Shown here in pieces: positions 8,446 through 18,473 of a stretch of DNA of 64,000 nt. The position numbers were made by a program, and so were the translations under genes. The notes below the pieces were generated by a model. That model saw only the letters and a list, made by a program, of their open reading frames with translations. It searched no databases and was not told where the DNA came from. The stretch is from AP-15 sp963796155 (GTDB lineage Bacteria; Pseudomonadota; Alphaproteobacteria; ATCC43930; CGMCC-115725). The stretch spans positions 1 to 64,000 of the forward strand of contig CAWCKT010000015.1 in the NCBI GenBank assembly GCA_963796155.1, written 5' to 3'. Every line of letters starts with the position of its first letter. Position 1 is the stretch's first letter.

Positions 8446-9138
8446 ATGCGCTTGACCTATCTAACCGTCGGGTTGGCGGTGCTGGCGCTCGCGACGGGGC
8501 GGCCCATGCACGCGGAGGAGACCGTGAACGGCCCAGTCTATGTCGTGACCTATTTCGACGTCGCCCCGCCGGCGGCGGCGCAGACGGCCGCCCTCGCGCG
8601 AGAATTCGTCGAGGCGAGCCGTAAGCAAGCCGGCAATATGGGCTTCGATGTGCTTGAGGAGATCGGCCGGCCGAACCGGCTGGCGATCCTGGAGACCTGG
8701 CGCGACAAGCAGGCGTACGACGCGCATGGCGCCGCCGCGGCCACGACAGCGTTTCGCGACAAGCTCCAGCCGCTATTGATCGGCGGGACCGGGATACGGG
8801 TTTTCGGCGGTCTCTCGGTCGCGGCCCCGACCGCGCGGCCCGGCCGCGGGACGCTTTATGTCCTCACCCATGTCGATGTCTTTCCGGCCGGCAAGGATCA
8901 GGCCGTGGAGCTCGTCAAGGCGCTGGCCGAAGCCGGGCGAAAGGACAACGGCAATTTGTGGTTCGACGTGCTCCAGCAAGACGGCCGGCCCAACCATTTC
9001 ACGTTGTTCGAGGGCTGGCGCGACCGCAAGGCCTTTGATGCCAGCATCATGGCCGCGCACACCAAGGAGTTCCGGCAAAAGCTGAACCCGCTCGAAGGCG
9101 CGCTCTATGACGAGCGGCTGTACCAGGCGGTCCTCTGA
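8446..9138 (+). CDS. Exported protein with two antibiotic-biosynthesis-monooxygenase (ABM) domains
   Basis: A 230-residue protein with a signal peptide (MRLTYLTVGLAVLALATG, cleavage after MHAEE-like residues) and two tandem ABM domains: about 28-115 (VYVVTYFDVAPP, NRLAILETWRDKQAYDAH) and about 130-215 (LYVLTHVDVFPAG, NHFTLFEGWRDRKAFDAS). ABM domains adopt a ferredoxin-like fold that normally dimerises, so the fusion may form the dimer within one chain. Some relatives are quinol or haem monooxygenases; no substrate can be assigned. The ATG follows GAAGGA; an upstream start at 8383 would bury the signal peptide. Confidence 0.75.
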   Translation: MRLTYLTVGLAVLALATGRPMHAEETVNGPVYVVTYFDVAPPAAAQTAALAREFVEASRKQAGNMGFDVLEEIGRPNRLAILETWRDKQAYDAHGAAAATTAFRDKLQPLLIGGTGIRVFGGLSVAAPTARPGRGTLYVLTHVDVFPAGKDQAVELVKALAEAGRKDNGNLWFDVLQQDGRPNHFTLFEGWRDRKAFDASIMAAHTKEFRQKLNPLEGALYDERLYQAVL

Positions 9139-9386
9139 CCCATTTTCGCAATTTTATCCCCAGGTGTATATTGTTATATAAGCATTAATCTCCATATTGG
9201 CAAGGAGGCCCGCTTCCCCGCAGGGGTCTGGGTGTCAAAAGAACGTCGAAGATTCCCTGCCGGCGGCATGGAAAGAGCCGGCATTGGGTATTCAAGTGTC
9301 TGATCGGAAAGGCCTTATTGGTGGCGAGCGCGGTCGCGATGCGATTTTTTTCCCCTATTTTCCCTGATTGGCAGGGAAAAACCTGC
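9139..9386. other. Intergenic region with AT-rich promoter-like part and dispersed repeat
   Basis: 9150-9195 is distinctly AT-rich (TATATTGTTATATAAGC) and could hold a promoter for the following gene. From about 9251 there are TTCCCTGCCGGC- and GGCAGGGAA-type motifs that recur at 26746-26928. Read through, this repeat encodes FFSPIFPDWQGK, which is why the downstream gene is not started here. Confidence 0.45.
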
Positions 9387-11049
9387 GTGCGCCGCTCCCT
9401 GCTCGCCGCGCTCTGTTGGCTGGCGGTGCTCGGCGGTGGCGCCGCAGCGGCGGTCGAGGCCGAGCACGGCATGGTGGTTTCGGCGCAGCATTACGCCTCC
9501 GAGATCGGCGCCGGGATCCTCGCCCAAGGCGGCAACGCGATCGACGCGGCGGTCGCCATCGGCTACGCGCTCGCCGTCGTCGACCCGTGCTGCGGCAATA
9601 TCGGCGGCGGCGGGTTCATGACGATCCGCCTCAAGAACGGACGCGACACCTTCATCAATTTCCGCGAGACCGCACCCGCCGCGGCGACCGCGGCGATGTA
9701 TCTCGACGCAGGCGGCCAGCCGATCGCCGATCTCAGCCGCTGGGGCTATCGCGCCGCTGGCGTGCCCGGTACGGTGCTGGGACTCGAGCGCGCGGCGAGC
9801 GAATATGGCAGGCTCGCGCGCCGCGCGTTGCTCGCTCCGGCGATCGCATTGGCGCGCGACGGCTTTGTGCTGGGACCGGGCGACACCGATATCCTCGACG
9901 GCAAGCGGTTCGCCAAGGATCCCGTCGCTGCGAAGATCTTTCTGCGGCCCGACGGCAGCCGCTTTGCGCCGGGCGACCGCATCGTCCAAACCGACCTCGC
10001 GGCGACGCTCGAAAGGATCGCGGAGCAAGGCCCCGACGCCTTCTACAAAGGCCCGATCGCGGCGGCGGTCGAGAAGGCGAGCACGGCGAACGGCGGCATC
10101 CTGACCGCGCGGGATTTCGCCGACTACACGGCAACCGAAGGACCGCCGCTCAGCTGCTCCTACCGCGGCTACCTGATCCTCTCGGCGCCGCCGCCGAGCT
10201 CGGGCGGGACGGCGATCTGCGAAATCCTCGACATCCTCGAAGGCTACGATCTGAAGGCGCTCGGCTTCCACTCGGCGCAGTCGGTGCACCTGCTGGTCGA
10301 GGCGATGCGCCACGCTTACCGAGACCGCAACACCTATCTCGGCGACCCGGCCTTCGTGCAGAACCCACTGGAGCGCCTCTTATCGAAGGACTACGCCGCC
10401 GCGATCCGCGCGGTGATCGACGCAGGCAACGCAACGCCCGCCGCCGCACCCCGTCCGCTGCCCGAGAAGGCCGAGACGACCCATTATTCGGTGGTCGACG
10501 GCGAAGGCAACGCAGTCGCGGTCACCTACACGATCAACGGCGGCTTCGGCGCCGGCGTGATCGCGCCGGGCACCGGCTTCTTCCTCAACAACGAGATGGA
10601 CGACTTCACCGTCAAATCCGGCACGCCGAACCTCTACGGCCTCGTGCAGGGCGAGGCCAACGCGATCGCGCCCGGCAAGCGCCCGCTCTCGTCGATGTCG
10701 CCGACCCTGGTCGAGAAGGACGGCCGGGTTTTCCTCGTGCTCGGCAGCCCGGGTGGGTCGCGAATCATCACGACGGTGCTCGAAACGATCATCGAACATC
10801 GTCGATTACGACATGGGCCCGCAGCAGGCGGTCGACGCGCCGCGCCTCCACCACCAATGGCTGCCCGACGAGGTTGCCTACGAGCGCTCGGGCCTGACGC
10901 CCGCTACGATCGCCGCGCTGACCGGCATGGGCTACAGGCTCGTCGAGCAGCGGCCGTGGGGTGCGGTCGAACTGATCGAGATCGCCAACGGCCGGCTCTA
11001 CGGCGCCAGCGACCCCCGCCGCCCGGCCGGCGCCGCGGTCGGCTATTGA
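9387..11049 (+). CDS. ggt: Gamma-glutamyltransferase (one frameshift)
   Basis: Periplasmic gamma-glutamyltransferase, which cleaves glutathione and transfers its gamma-glutamyl group; made as one chain that self-cleaves before a Thr. The autoprocessing Thr is in AETTHYSVVD. Other family marks are GGNAIDAAVAIGYAL, GNIGGGGFM and PLSSMSPTLVEKDG. The GTG at 9387 gives a signal peptide (RRSLLAALCWLAVLGGG) with AGGGAAA upstream; earlier starts at 9318 and 9339 read through repeat DNA. The frame is lost near 10791-10797: one extra base separates VLGSPGGSRIITTVLETII from NIVDYDMGPQQAVDAPRLHH, which continues to 11049. Without the extra base the gene would encode about 553 residues, normal for the family. 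Confidence 0.87.
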
Positions 11050-11065
11050 ATGTGTCATTTGTGCG

Positions 11066-11857
11066 TTAAAGCGCTTCGAGCTCGTAAATGATCAGGGACT
11101 CGATGAAGATCGAGCGCTCGGCGACCAGACGCGCGTGGAAGCGCGCCCTGACGATCAGCGCGCTGAACAAATCGAGGTCGGAATCGGACGAGACCAACAG
11201 GTAAACGCGTCCGCCCGGGGCTAGCCGTTCGCGTGCCTGATCGAACAATGGAACGACGTCGCGGTAGTTCGGACCGGCGTGCCACGCGCGGTCGGCGATA
11301 TCGCGCGGCTCGCCCGGAAAAGACGGCGGGCTCGATATGATCACATCGAACAATGCAACGGGGGCGAGCGCTACGAGGAGATTCGAGCACACGGCCGTGA
11401 AGCGGTCGCCGAGGCCGTTTGCCCGCGCGTTCTCCGCCGCCGTCAGCGCCGCGCTCGGATTGATGTCGATGGCCGTGACGTTCGCCGCACCGGCGCGGGC
11501 CGCAGCGAGAGCGAGGATCCCCGACCCCGTCCCCACATCCACCACCCGCTTGCCGCTCAAATCGAGCCGGTCGATGAAGGATGCGAAGAATTCGCTGGTG
11601 ATGAAGCAGCGCGGGTGAAAGACCGTCGGTCGGACGATGAGCCGAAAGCCGGCCGCCCGCGTCACCCGCGTGGTGCGTCGTTTCAAGATCAAATGATACG
11701 AAAAAAAGTGGATCGCGCTGCGTAGCCGACGCCGCCACGGCCCCTTTGGAACAGTCCGGCGGTCAAGCCCATAGGCGGCTTCGACGAGTTCGGCGACGTC
11801 GTTCATCCTCTCCCTATCAACAAGGCTGACCCCGCAAGGTCCGATTTGCTCATGCAA
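11066..11857 (-). CDS. Class I SAM-dependent methyltransferase (HemK/PrmA-like)
   Basis: A 263-residue Rossmann-fold methyltransferase. Motif I is VVDVGTGSGILALAAARAGA, followed by an acidic residue in VTAIDINPSAA, and the catalytic-type SSPPSF replaces the NPPY of glutamine N5-methyltransferases. A substrate-specific N-terminal part of about 100 residues precedes it. The substrate is unknown; protein or small-molecule methylation is possible. A second ATG at 11806 (MNDVAEL) sits directly after GGGAGAGG and may be the true start. Convergent with ggt, 16 bases apart. Confidence 0.75.
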   Translation of the reverse strand: MHEQIGPCGVSLVDRERMNDVAELVEAAYGLDRRTVPKGPWRRRLRSAIHFFSYHLILKRRTTRVTRAAGFRLIVRPTVFHPRCFITSEFFASFIDRLDLSGKRVVDVGTGSGILALAAARAGAANVTAIDINPSAALTAAENARANGLGDRFTAVCSNLLVALAPVALFDVIISSPPSFPGEPRDIADRAWHAGPNYRDVVPLFDQARERLAPGGRVYLLVSSDSDLDLFSALIVRARFHARLVAERSIFIESLIIYELEAL

Positions 11858-12033
11858 ACGATCCGCCGGTCAACGTTTACGCGAAACGACGGGTTGTCGC
11901 TGAGAGCGCGCCGCGCGGCTTCGAATTTCCAGGAGAGCCCGGCCGCATCTTGCTGCGCAGCCCCGCTCCGGAACCAAAGGGTTTCGTTAGCAGTTGTCCT
12001 GTAAAGGCAAGTCAGGCCAGCAACGGGGATGAC

Positions 12034-14713
12034 ATGCTAAGATCATCAGTTTTTCGTGCCGTCGATTTCTGTACTCGGCACGCGTGGTGGGTGATCGTGT
12101 TGACCGTCGCGCTGGCGGGTCTATCCACCGTTTACACGGCGCGACACTTCGCGATCAAGACCGACGTCAACGAGCTCTTCGCGCCCGACTTGGGGTGGAC
12201 GCAGCGGGCCTACCAATACATGAAGGCGTTCCCGCAACCCGATATCCTGGTCGTCGTCGACGCGCCGACGCCCGAATTGGTCGAGGGGGCGGCCACCAGA
12301 CTTGCCCAGGCGCTCTCGGCACGCCGGGACGAGGTCCGGGCGGTGCACGAACCGGACAGCGGCAGGTTTTTCGAGCGAAACGGATTGCTGTATTTGCCGA
12401 CCGGCGAGGTCGCGCGATTGACGGATGGTCTCCTCCAGGCCGATCCGGTCCTCGGCGTGCTCAGCGCGGACCCCAGTCTCAGAGGAGCCCTCCGTGCGCT
12501 GTCGCTCGGTGTTATGGGCGTGCAATCGGGGCAGCTGAACCTCGACGATCTGACCCGCCCCATGACGATGGCAGGCGACACCGTAAGCGAGGTGCTCGAC
12601 GGCCGGCCCGCAAGCTTTTCGTGGCAAGTCCTCGCCAGCGGCAAACCGGCGGAGCCGAGCGAGTTGCGCCGCTTCATCCAGGTCGAGCCGGTGCTCGACT
12701 TCAGCGCGTTGCAACCCGGTCGTGCGGCAACAGAGGCGATCACGCAGACTGCGCGGGATCTCCACCTCGATCGCGATTATCAGGCGCGGGTCCGCCTGAC
12801 CGGGATCGTGCCGATCAATGACGACCAATTCCTGACCCTGAAGGACAACGCGGCTCTGAACATCACGGTGTCGCTGCTTGCGGTTTTCGTCATTCTGTGG
12901 CTGGCGCTCCATTCGGCGCGGATCATCCTGGCGGTGGCAATCAGCCTGGTCGTCGGTCTGGCGATTTCTGCCGCTTTCGGCCTGTTTTTGGTCGGTGCGT
13001 TGAATGTGATCTCGGTGGCGTTTTTCGTGCTGTTCGTTGGCCTCGGCGTCGATTTCGGGCTCCAATTCAGCGTGCGCTACCGTGCGGAACGTCACGATTA
13101 CGGCAATCTGCGGGCTGCGCTGAGAAGTGCTGCAAGAAAGGCCGGTGCGCCGTTGGCGCTCGCCGCGGCGGCGACCGCGGTGGGGTTCTCGTCCTTTCTG
13201 CCGACGGCGTACCGGGGCCTCTCCGAACTCGGCGAGATTGCCGGCTCCGGGATGATCATCGCCTTTCTCGTCAGCATCACGCTTCTTCCGGCGCTGCTGA
13301 TGGTCCTGAAACCGGCCGACGAGCCGCGCCCGATGGGCTTCGCGGCGCTGGCCCCGGTCGACCGGTTTGTGGAGCGGTACCGGATCCAGGTCATCGTGGC
13401 GACCCTCATTTTGGTCGCGCTTGCGTCGCCCCTTCTGTTGTTCCTGCCGTTCGACTTCAATCCGCTGCATCTGCGAAATCCGAAGGCTCCCTCGGTAGCC
13501 ACCTTCCTCGAGCTGAGAAGGGATCCGCAGACCGGCGCCAATGCGATCGAGATCATGACAGCGACTTCGGGCTCGGCCGATGCGCTCGCACAGCGCCTAT
13601 CATCGCTCCCGCAAGTCGCGCGGACGGAGACCTTGGGCAGTCTTGTCCCCGGCGATCAGGATGAAAAGCTGAGGCTCATCCAAGAGGCAGCGGAGGAGAT
13701 CGAACCATCGCTCAACCCCCGGGAAGTCGTCCCGCCGCCAACCGACCAGCAGAATATCGAGGCGCTCTCATCGACGGCCGCCACCTTGTCGACCGTCGCA
13801 GGGAACGAGCCAGGGACCCGGAGCAGCGGCAGGAAAGCGCCTCTCGGGGCTCTTGTTGCAGCTGGCCAAAGCCGACCCGTCGGTTCGCAAGGCGGCCGAG
13901 GCCGCGGTGGTCGAGCCGTTGCGGGTCTCGCTCGGTCAGTTGCGCGAAGAACTCGAGCCTCAGCGCATCACGACTGACACCATTCCCGCCGATCTCAGAA
14001 GGGAATGGGTGACCCCGGACGGGCGTGCGCGGGTAGAGGTCCTGCCCAAGGGCGACCCCGACGACACCACGGTATTGCGTAACTTCGTGACCGCCGTATT
14101 GGCGGTCGCGCCCAATGCGACCGGTCCGGCGGTATTGCTGTTCGAAGCCGGCAATACCGTAGTGCGGGCCTTTATCGAAGCTGGGATATTCGCCATGGCG
14201 GCGATCGCCCTTCTGCTGTGGATCACCCTGCGCCGGATCGCCGATGTCCTGCTGACCCTGGTGCCGCTCCTCGTCGCCGGCATCGTGACATTGGAGCTTT
14301 GCGCAGCTTTCGATATTCCGTTGAATTTTGCCGACATCATTGCGCTGCCGCTGCTGCTCGGGGTCGGCGTCGCATTCAAGATTTACTATGTCATGGCATG
14401 GCGAAACGGGAAGACCGGGCTTGTGCAATCGACCCTTACCCGCGCAGTGATTTTCAGCGCCATGACTCAGGCAACGGCGTTCGGCAGCCTATGGCTCTCC
14501 AGTGATCCCGGTACCTCCAGCATGGGCAAACTGATGGCGCTGGCGCTCGTTTGCACGATGGCAGCAGCAGTTTTGTTCCAGCCCGCCTTGATGGGACGGC
14601 CGCGGGCTCGCACCCTGCCGGCCGAGGCGGCGTTCGATTTCGAACCGCAGGCCGAATTTGGCGATCCGCGGCACACGGCCGAACAGCCCGCCGACGAAGT
14701 GGTCGATCGGTGA
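12034..14713 (+). CDS. HpnN-like RND/MMPL exporter (one frameshift)
   Basis: A large inner-membrane RND-superfamily transporter resembling HpnN, which moves hopanoids toward the outer membrane. It has two halves, each with a membrane helix, a periplasmic domain and a helix cluster; examples are LNITVSLLAVFVILWLALHS and VISVAFFVLFVGLGVDFGLQ. The ATG at 12034 opens MLRSSVFRAVDFCTRHAWW; 28 upstream in-frame residues are unlikely to be translated. The frame is lost near 13810-13822, where one extra base separates TVAGNEPG from PGAAAGKRLSGLL; the second half runs to 14713. Corrected length is about 892 residues, as expected for HpnN. No other hopanoid gene is in the window. Confidence 0.82.
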
Positions 14714-15991
14714 GCCCCTGGCCTGAGCCGGTCGCACGGCCGGGGTGCCTGATCAGCCCGCACCGCCCGCGGGGCGAGGGAGAACGGACACCGAGAGCGA
14801 GCCTGGCGATCGACAACCTGCGGGCCGTTGTCATCCTCCTCGTGCTCTCGTTCCATTCGGTGCTCGCCTATCTCAATTTCCTTCCCGCATCTCCATTCCC
14901 GTTCGAGGCACCCCCTTATCTCTGGCGCGCCTTTCCGATCGTCGACAGCGAGCGGTGGCTCGGCTTCGACCTGTTCTGCGCGTGGCAAGACGTCTTTCTG
15001 ATGTCGCTTTTCTTCTTCCTCTCGGGCCTCTTCGTTTGGCGGAGCCTCGAACGCAAGGGAACGCGAACGTTTCTCGGGGATCGCGTGCTGCGGCTCGGTG
15101 TACCGTTTGCCTTGGTCGTCGCGCTGCTGATGCCGCTGGCCAACTATCCGACCTACCTGCAGACCGCAGCCGATCCCGGTTTCATTGCCTTCTGGCGGCA
15201 TTGGCTCGCATTGCCGTTCTGGCCGTGCGGCCCGATGTGGTTCCTCTGGCTGCTGCTGGCAGCCGATTTTGCCGCCGCCGGGCTCCACAAATTCTTACCC
15301 CGGTGGGGTAATGAACTGATCCGGTTTTCGTCTTCTGCCGGCCTCCGTCCCATTCGGTATTTCGCCGGCTTTGTGATCGCCTCGGCCCTCGCCTATATCC
15401 CACTAGCCGTCGCCTTCACACCATCGGCGTGGGTGGCTTTCGGGCCGTTCGCGTTCCAGCTCAGCCGCCCGCTGCACTACGCGGTCTATTTCTTCGCCGG
15501 TGTCGGCCTCGGGGCGTGCGGCATCGAGCGCGGTCTGTTCGCGCCGGACGGCGCGCTGGTCCGGCGCTGGGCGGTCTGGCCGGTTGCGGCGCTCGGTCTT
15601 TTACTCTGCTGGATGGGGCTCACCGCGCTGACCATGGCGGGCCCGCCCTCCCTTGGGTTGCAAATCCTCGACGATCTCAGCTTTGTTCTTGCCTGCTTCG
15701 GCAACTGCTTTGCCGCACTGGCGCTCGTGCTGCGGTTCGCGGGAAAGCGATTACGGATGCTGGAGGGCCTCAAACGCGACGCCTACGGCATGTACCTGGT
15801 GCACTATGTATTTGTCGTCTGGCTGCAATATATCCTCCTCGGCGTGGCGATGGCGGCAATCGTCAAGGGCTCGATCGTCTTCGGCGGCACGCTGCTTGCT
15901 GAGCTGGGGCACGATCGGCGCCGTCCGGCGAATTCCCCCGGCTGCTCACGTCATCGGGGCGGATCGGGTGAGGGGTGCCGCGGTCTCATAG
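14710..15991 (+). CDS. Membrane acyltransferase family 3 protein (one frameshift near the end)
   Basis: Integral-membrane acyltransferase of the family that O-acylates sugars and lipids. About ten hydrophobic segments are visible, with the N-terminal family mark AIDNLRAVVILLVLSFHS and a later LFVWRSLERKG, plus DAYGMYLVHYVFVVWLQYI in the last third. GTG at 14710 overlaps the stop of the exporter gene, so the two are probably cotranslated. Near 15895 one extra base moves the end from VFGGTLL to LSWGTIGAVRRIPPAAHVIG, stopping at 15991; the original frame runs on through unrelated residues. Its end overlaps the convergent esterase gene by 41 bases. A lipid or hopanoid-linked substrate is a guess from the neighbour. 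Confidence 0.78.
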
Positions 15992-16895
15992 CCTCCGTTA
16001 CGAACGTCCCGATGCGTGCGATCGCGCGGCGCGCTTCGGGCATCACCGGGGCGAAAAGATGCCAGACGTGCGGCATGCGCGGCCATATTTCGAGCTCGAC
16101 CCGGCATCCTGCGTCGCGCATCCGAGCGGCCATGCGCACCGCGTCGTCGCGCAATACCTCGTCGCTGCCCACCTGGATGAGGGTCGGCGGCAGACCCGCG
16201 GGTTCGCCGTACAGCGGTGAGGCGTAGGGCGAGCGCGGATCGGCGCCGGCGAGATAGTAGTCGACGAAGCGTCGCGCGTGTTCCGCGATCACCAACGGGT
16301 CGGCGGCGGCGTTCCGGCTGAGCGAGGCGCCGGTGAGCGCGAGATCGGTCCAGGGCGACAGCGCGACGGCCGCAGCCGGCAGCGGAACGCCTTCGTCACG
16401 CAGCCGTAGCAGCAGGGACAACGCCAGCCCGCCGCCGGCGGAATCGCCCATCACGGCAACCCGCTGCGGGTCGGCGCCGTCGGCGAGGAGCCAGCGGTAG
16501 GCCGTGACCGCGTCGTCGAGCGCCGCCGGGAAGGGATGTTCCGGAGCGAGCCGGTAGTCGAGGCACAGCACGCGGGCACGGGCTGCCGACGCGATGCGCC
16601 AGGTGAAGTGCCGGTAAAGCGAGGGCGAACCGATGATGAAAGCGCCGCCGTGGAGAAACAGGACATGGCGACCCGGCTCTGCCGCAGGGGTGCTGATTCG
16701 GACCGCCTTGACGCCGCCGGCATCCACCGCGAGCGTTTGTGTGTCCGCCGGTGGACCCGGAACGAGGCGCTCGGCCGCGGCGGCGCGCCGCCGCGCCTGC
16801 TCGATCGTCACGCCATGGCGGGCGCTATGCTTGATGAACCAGCGCCCACCGAGGCGCACGAGCTCGGCGCGGAGACTCAAGCGATGCCGACGCAT
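15951..16895 (-). CDS. Alpha/beta hydrolase, hormone-sensitive-lipase-type esterase
   Basis: A soluble esterase of about 314 residues. The oxyanion-hole HGGAF, the nucleophile Ser in GDSAGGG, the Asp in VGSDEVLRDD and the His in MPHVWHLF form the complete HSL-family catalytic set. It probably hydrolyses short-chain acyl esters or lactones; the natural substrate is unknown. The ATG at 16895 (MRRHRLSLRAELVR) is preferred; a GTG at 16934 would add 13 residues without family likeness. It is divergent from the aminotransferase gene, whose start lies 84 bases away. Confidence 0.85.
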   Translation of the reverse strand: MRRHRLSLRAELVRLGGRWFIKHSARHGVTIEQARRRAAAAERLVPGPPADTQTLAVDAGGVKAVRISTPAAEPGRHVLFLHGGAFIIGSPSLYRHFTWRIASAARARVLCLDYRLAPEHPFPAALDDAVTAYRWLLADGADPQRVAVMGDSAGGGLALSLLLRLRDEGVPLPAAAVALSPWTDLALTGASLSRNAAADPLVIAEHARRFVDYYLAGADPRSPYASPLYGEPAGLPPTLIQVGSDEVLRDDAVRMAARMRDAGCRVELEIWPRMPHVWHLFAPVMPEARRAIARIGTFVTEAMRPRHPSPDPPR

Positions 16896-16978
16896 AGGAT
16901 CGGCATCCGTGCGAAGCTGGCTCGCCGTCCGCACCTTGTGGTAACCCCTGGCCGAATTCCGCTGACGAGGAGATCATT

Positions 16979-18177
16979 GTGCGTTTCTCGCCGCTTGTCG
17001 ACCGGATCGCGGGCAAGGGAGCCGAAGCGTGGGGCGTTCACCAAGAGGGCGTGCGCCGCCGCGACGCCGGATCACGACGTGATCTTTCTGACCGTCGGCG
17101 ATCCCGACCAAAGAGCCCCCGAGCCGGTCATCGGCGCGACCATCGAGGCGCTGCGGCGAAACCGCACCGGGTACTCGCCGATCATCGGCTATCCGCAGGT
17201 GCGCGCGGCCGTCGCCGCGCGGCTTCGAGCGGCGCACCGGGCGCCCGTGCAGCGCCGAGAACGTCGTCCTGACACCGGGGACCCAGGGCGGCCTCTTCTG
17301 CGCGCTGCACTGTCTCGCGGGACCCGGCGACGAGGTGATTCTGCCCGAGCCGATCTATGGACCCTATCAGGGGGTGATTGGGGCGAGCGGCGCCCATATG
17401 GTGAATGTGCCGCTCCGGGCCGAGAGGGGTTTTCATCCGGACCTCGACAGCCTCGCCCGCGCGGTGACGCCGCGCACCCGCCTCATTTGGATCAACAGCC
17501 CGCACAATCCGACCGGGGCCGTGTTCACCGCCGAGGAGATCGCCGGCATCGCCGAGCTGTGCCGGGAGCGCGATTTGTGGCTGCTCTCCGACGAGGTCTA
17601 TGAGGACCTCGCCTTCGCTCGGCCGCATGTCAGCCCGTGGTCGCTGCCTGAGATGGCAAAACGCACGATCGTCGTCTCCAGCCTGTCGAAATCGCACGCG
17701 ATGGCGGGGTTCCGGTTCGGCTGGGTCATCGGTCCGCCGGCGCTGTCTCGCCACCTCTTCAACTTTTTGCTGTGCATGTATTTCGGCGGCCCTGCGTTCA
17801 TCCAGGACGGCGCCTTGGCGGCACTCGACCGCGAACTCCCCGAGGTGGCCGCATTGCGCGAGGCCTATCGGCACCGCGCCCTTCTGCTGTCGGGCATTCT
17901 GGCGGATGCCCCGAATTGTCGGGCCATCCCGCCGGAGGGCGGCATGTTCGTGCTGTTCGATGTCCGCGGCAGCGGTCTCGGCGCCGAGGATTTCGCGCGG
18001 GGATTGCTGGAGGAGGAAAATGTCGCGCTGCTCCCCTGCGACGGGTTCGGACCGAGCGCGGTCGGTCACCTGCGCATCGCGCTGACCGCCCCGGAGCGGC
18101 GCCTCGAGGAGGCGGGCCGGCGGATCGTCCGGTTTGCCCGCCGGTGTGCAGCCAAGGTTCGCCTAGCCGGCAACTAG
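16979..18177 (+). CDS. Class I/II PLP-dependent aminotransferase (two frameshifts)
   Basis: Fold-type I aminotransferase of about 398 residues after correction. In order: substrate loop DVIFLTVGDPDQ, ENVVLTPGTQGGLF, INSPHNPTGAVFTAEE (Asn and Pro at the cofactor), LLSDEVYEDL (Asp on the pyridine N) and SLSKSHAMAGFRFGW, holding the PLP Lys and phosphate-binding Arg. It resembles aspartate- or arginine:pyruvate-type enzymes; the amino donor is unknown. Three frames are needed: GTG start to about 17043, then RACAAATPDH to about 17250, then CSAENVV to the stop, each step being one extra base. GTG follows GAGGAGAT. Confidence 0.82.
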
Positions 18178-18473
18178 CCGCCGCTCTCCCGGCCTCAGCT
18201 CCAAAAGGCGAAAGCTGCGGGGCGGGGAGCCGATCCCTGGGAACAAGCCACCCGACCGCGCTGTTCGATGATGGCAGGAGCGGCGAGATGCGGGGATGCG
18301 ACAATCGCTTGTGGTTCGGTCCGCGGAAAGAGAGGGGACGGCAGTTGGCGGCGGCAGCCGATCGGGTCGCTTTTGATGTTCCCGCCGGCGCTGGCCGCGC
18401 TGGTGTTGCGTTCGTTCGGGCGGGCATCGACCCCCTGGGTTGATCCGGACGAGCCCGCCCGCTGAATTGAGAG
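18178..18473. other. Intergenic region, nothing recognised
   Basis: About 296 bases between the aminotransferase and the penicillin-binding protein. A GC-rich inverted stretch near 18191-18216 (AGCTCC, then GGGGCGGGGAGC) could act as a terminator, but there is no clear U-run. No family-like open frame was seen. Confidence 0.4.

Noticed and set aside
9318..9386. Upstream starts of ggt (TTG at 9318, ATG at 9339)
   Set aside because: The extra residues are read from the GGCAGGGAA repeat, and the signal peptide and ribosome site fit the GTG at 9387.
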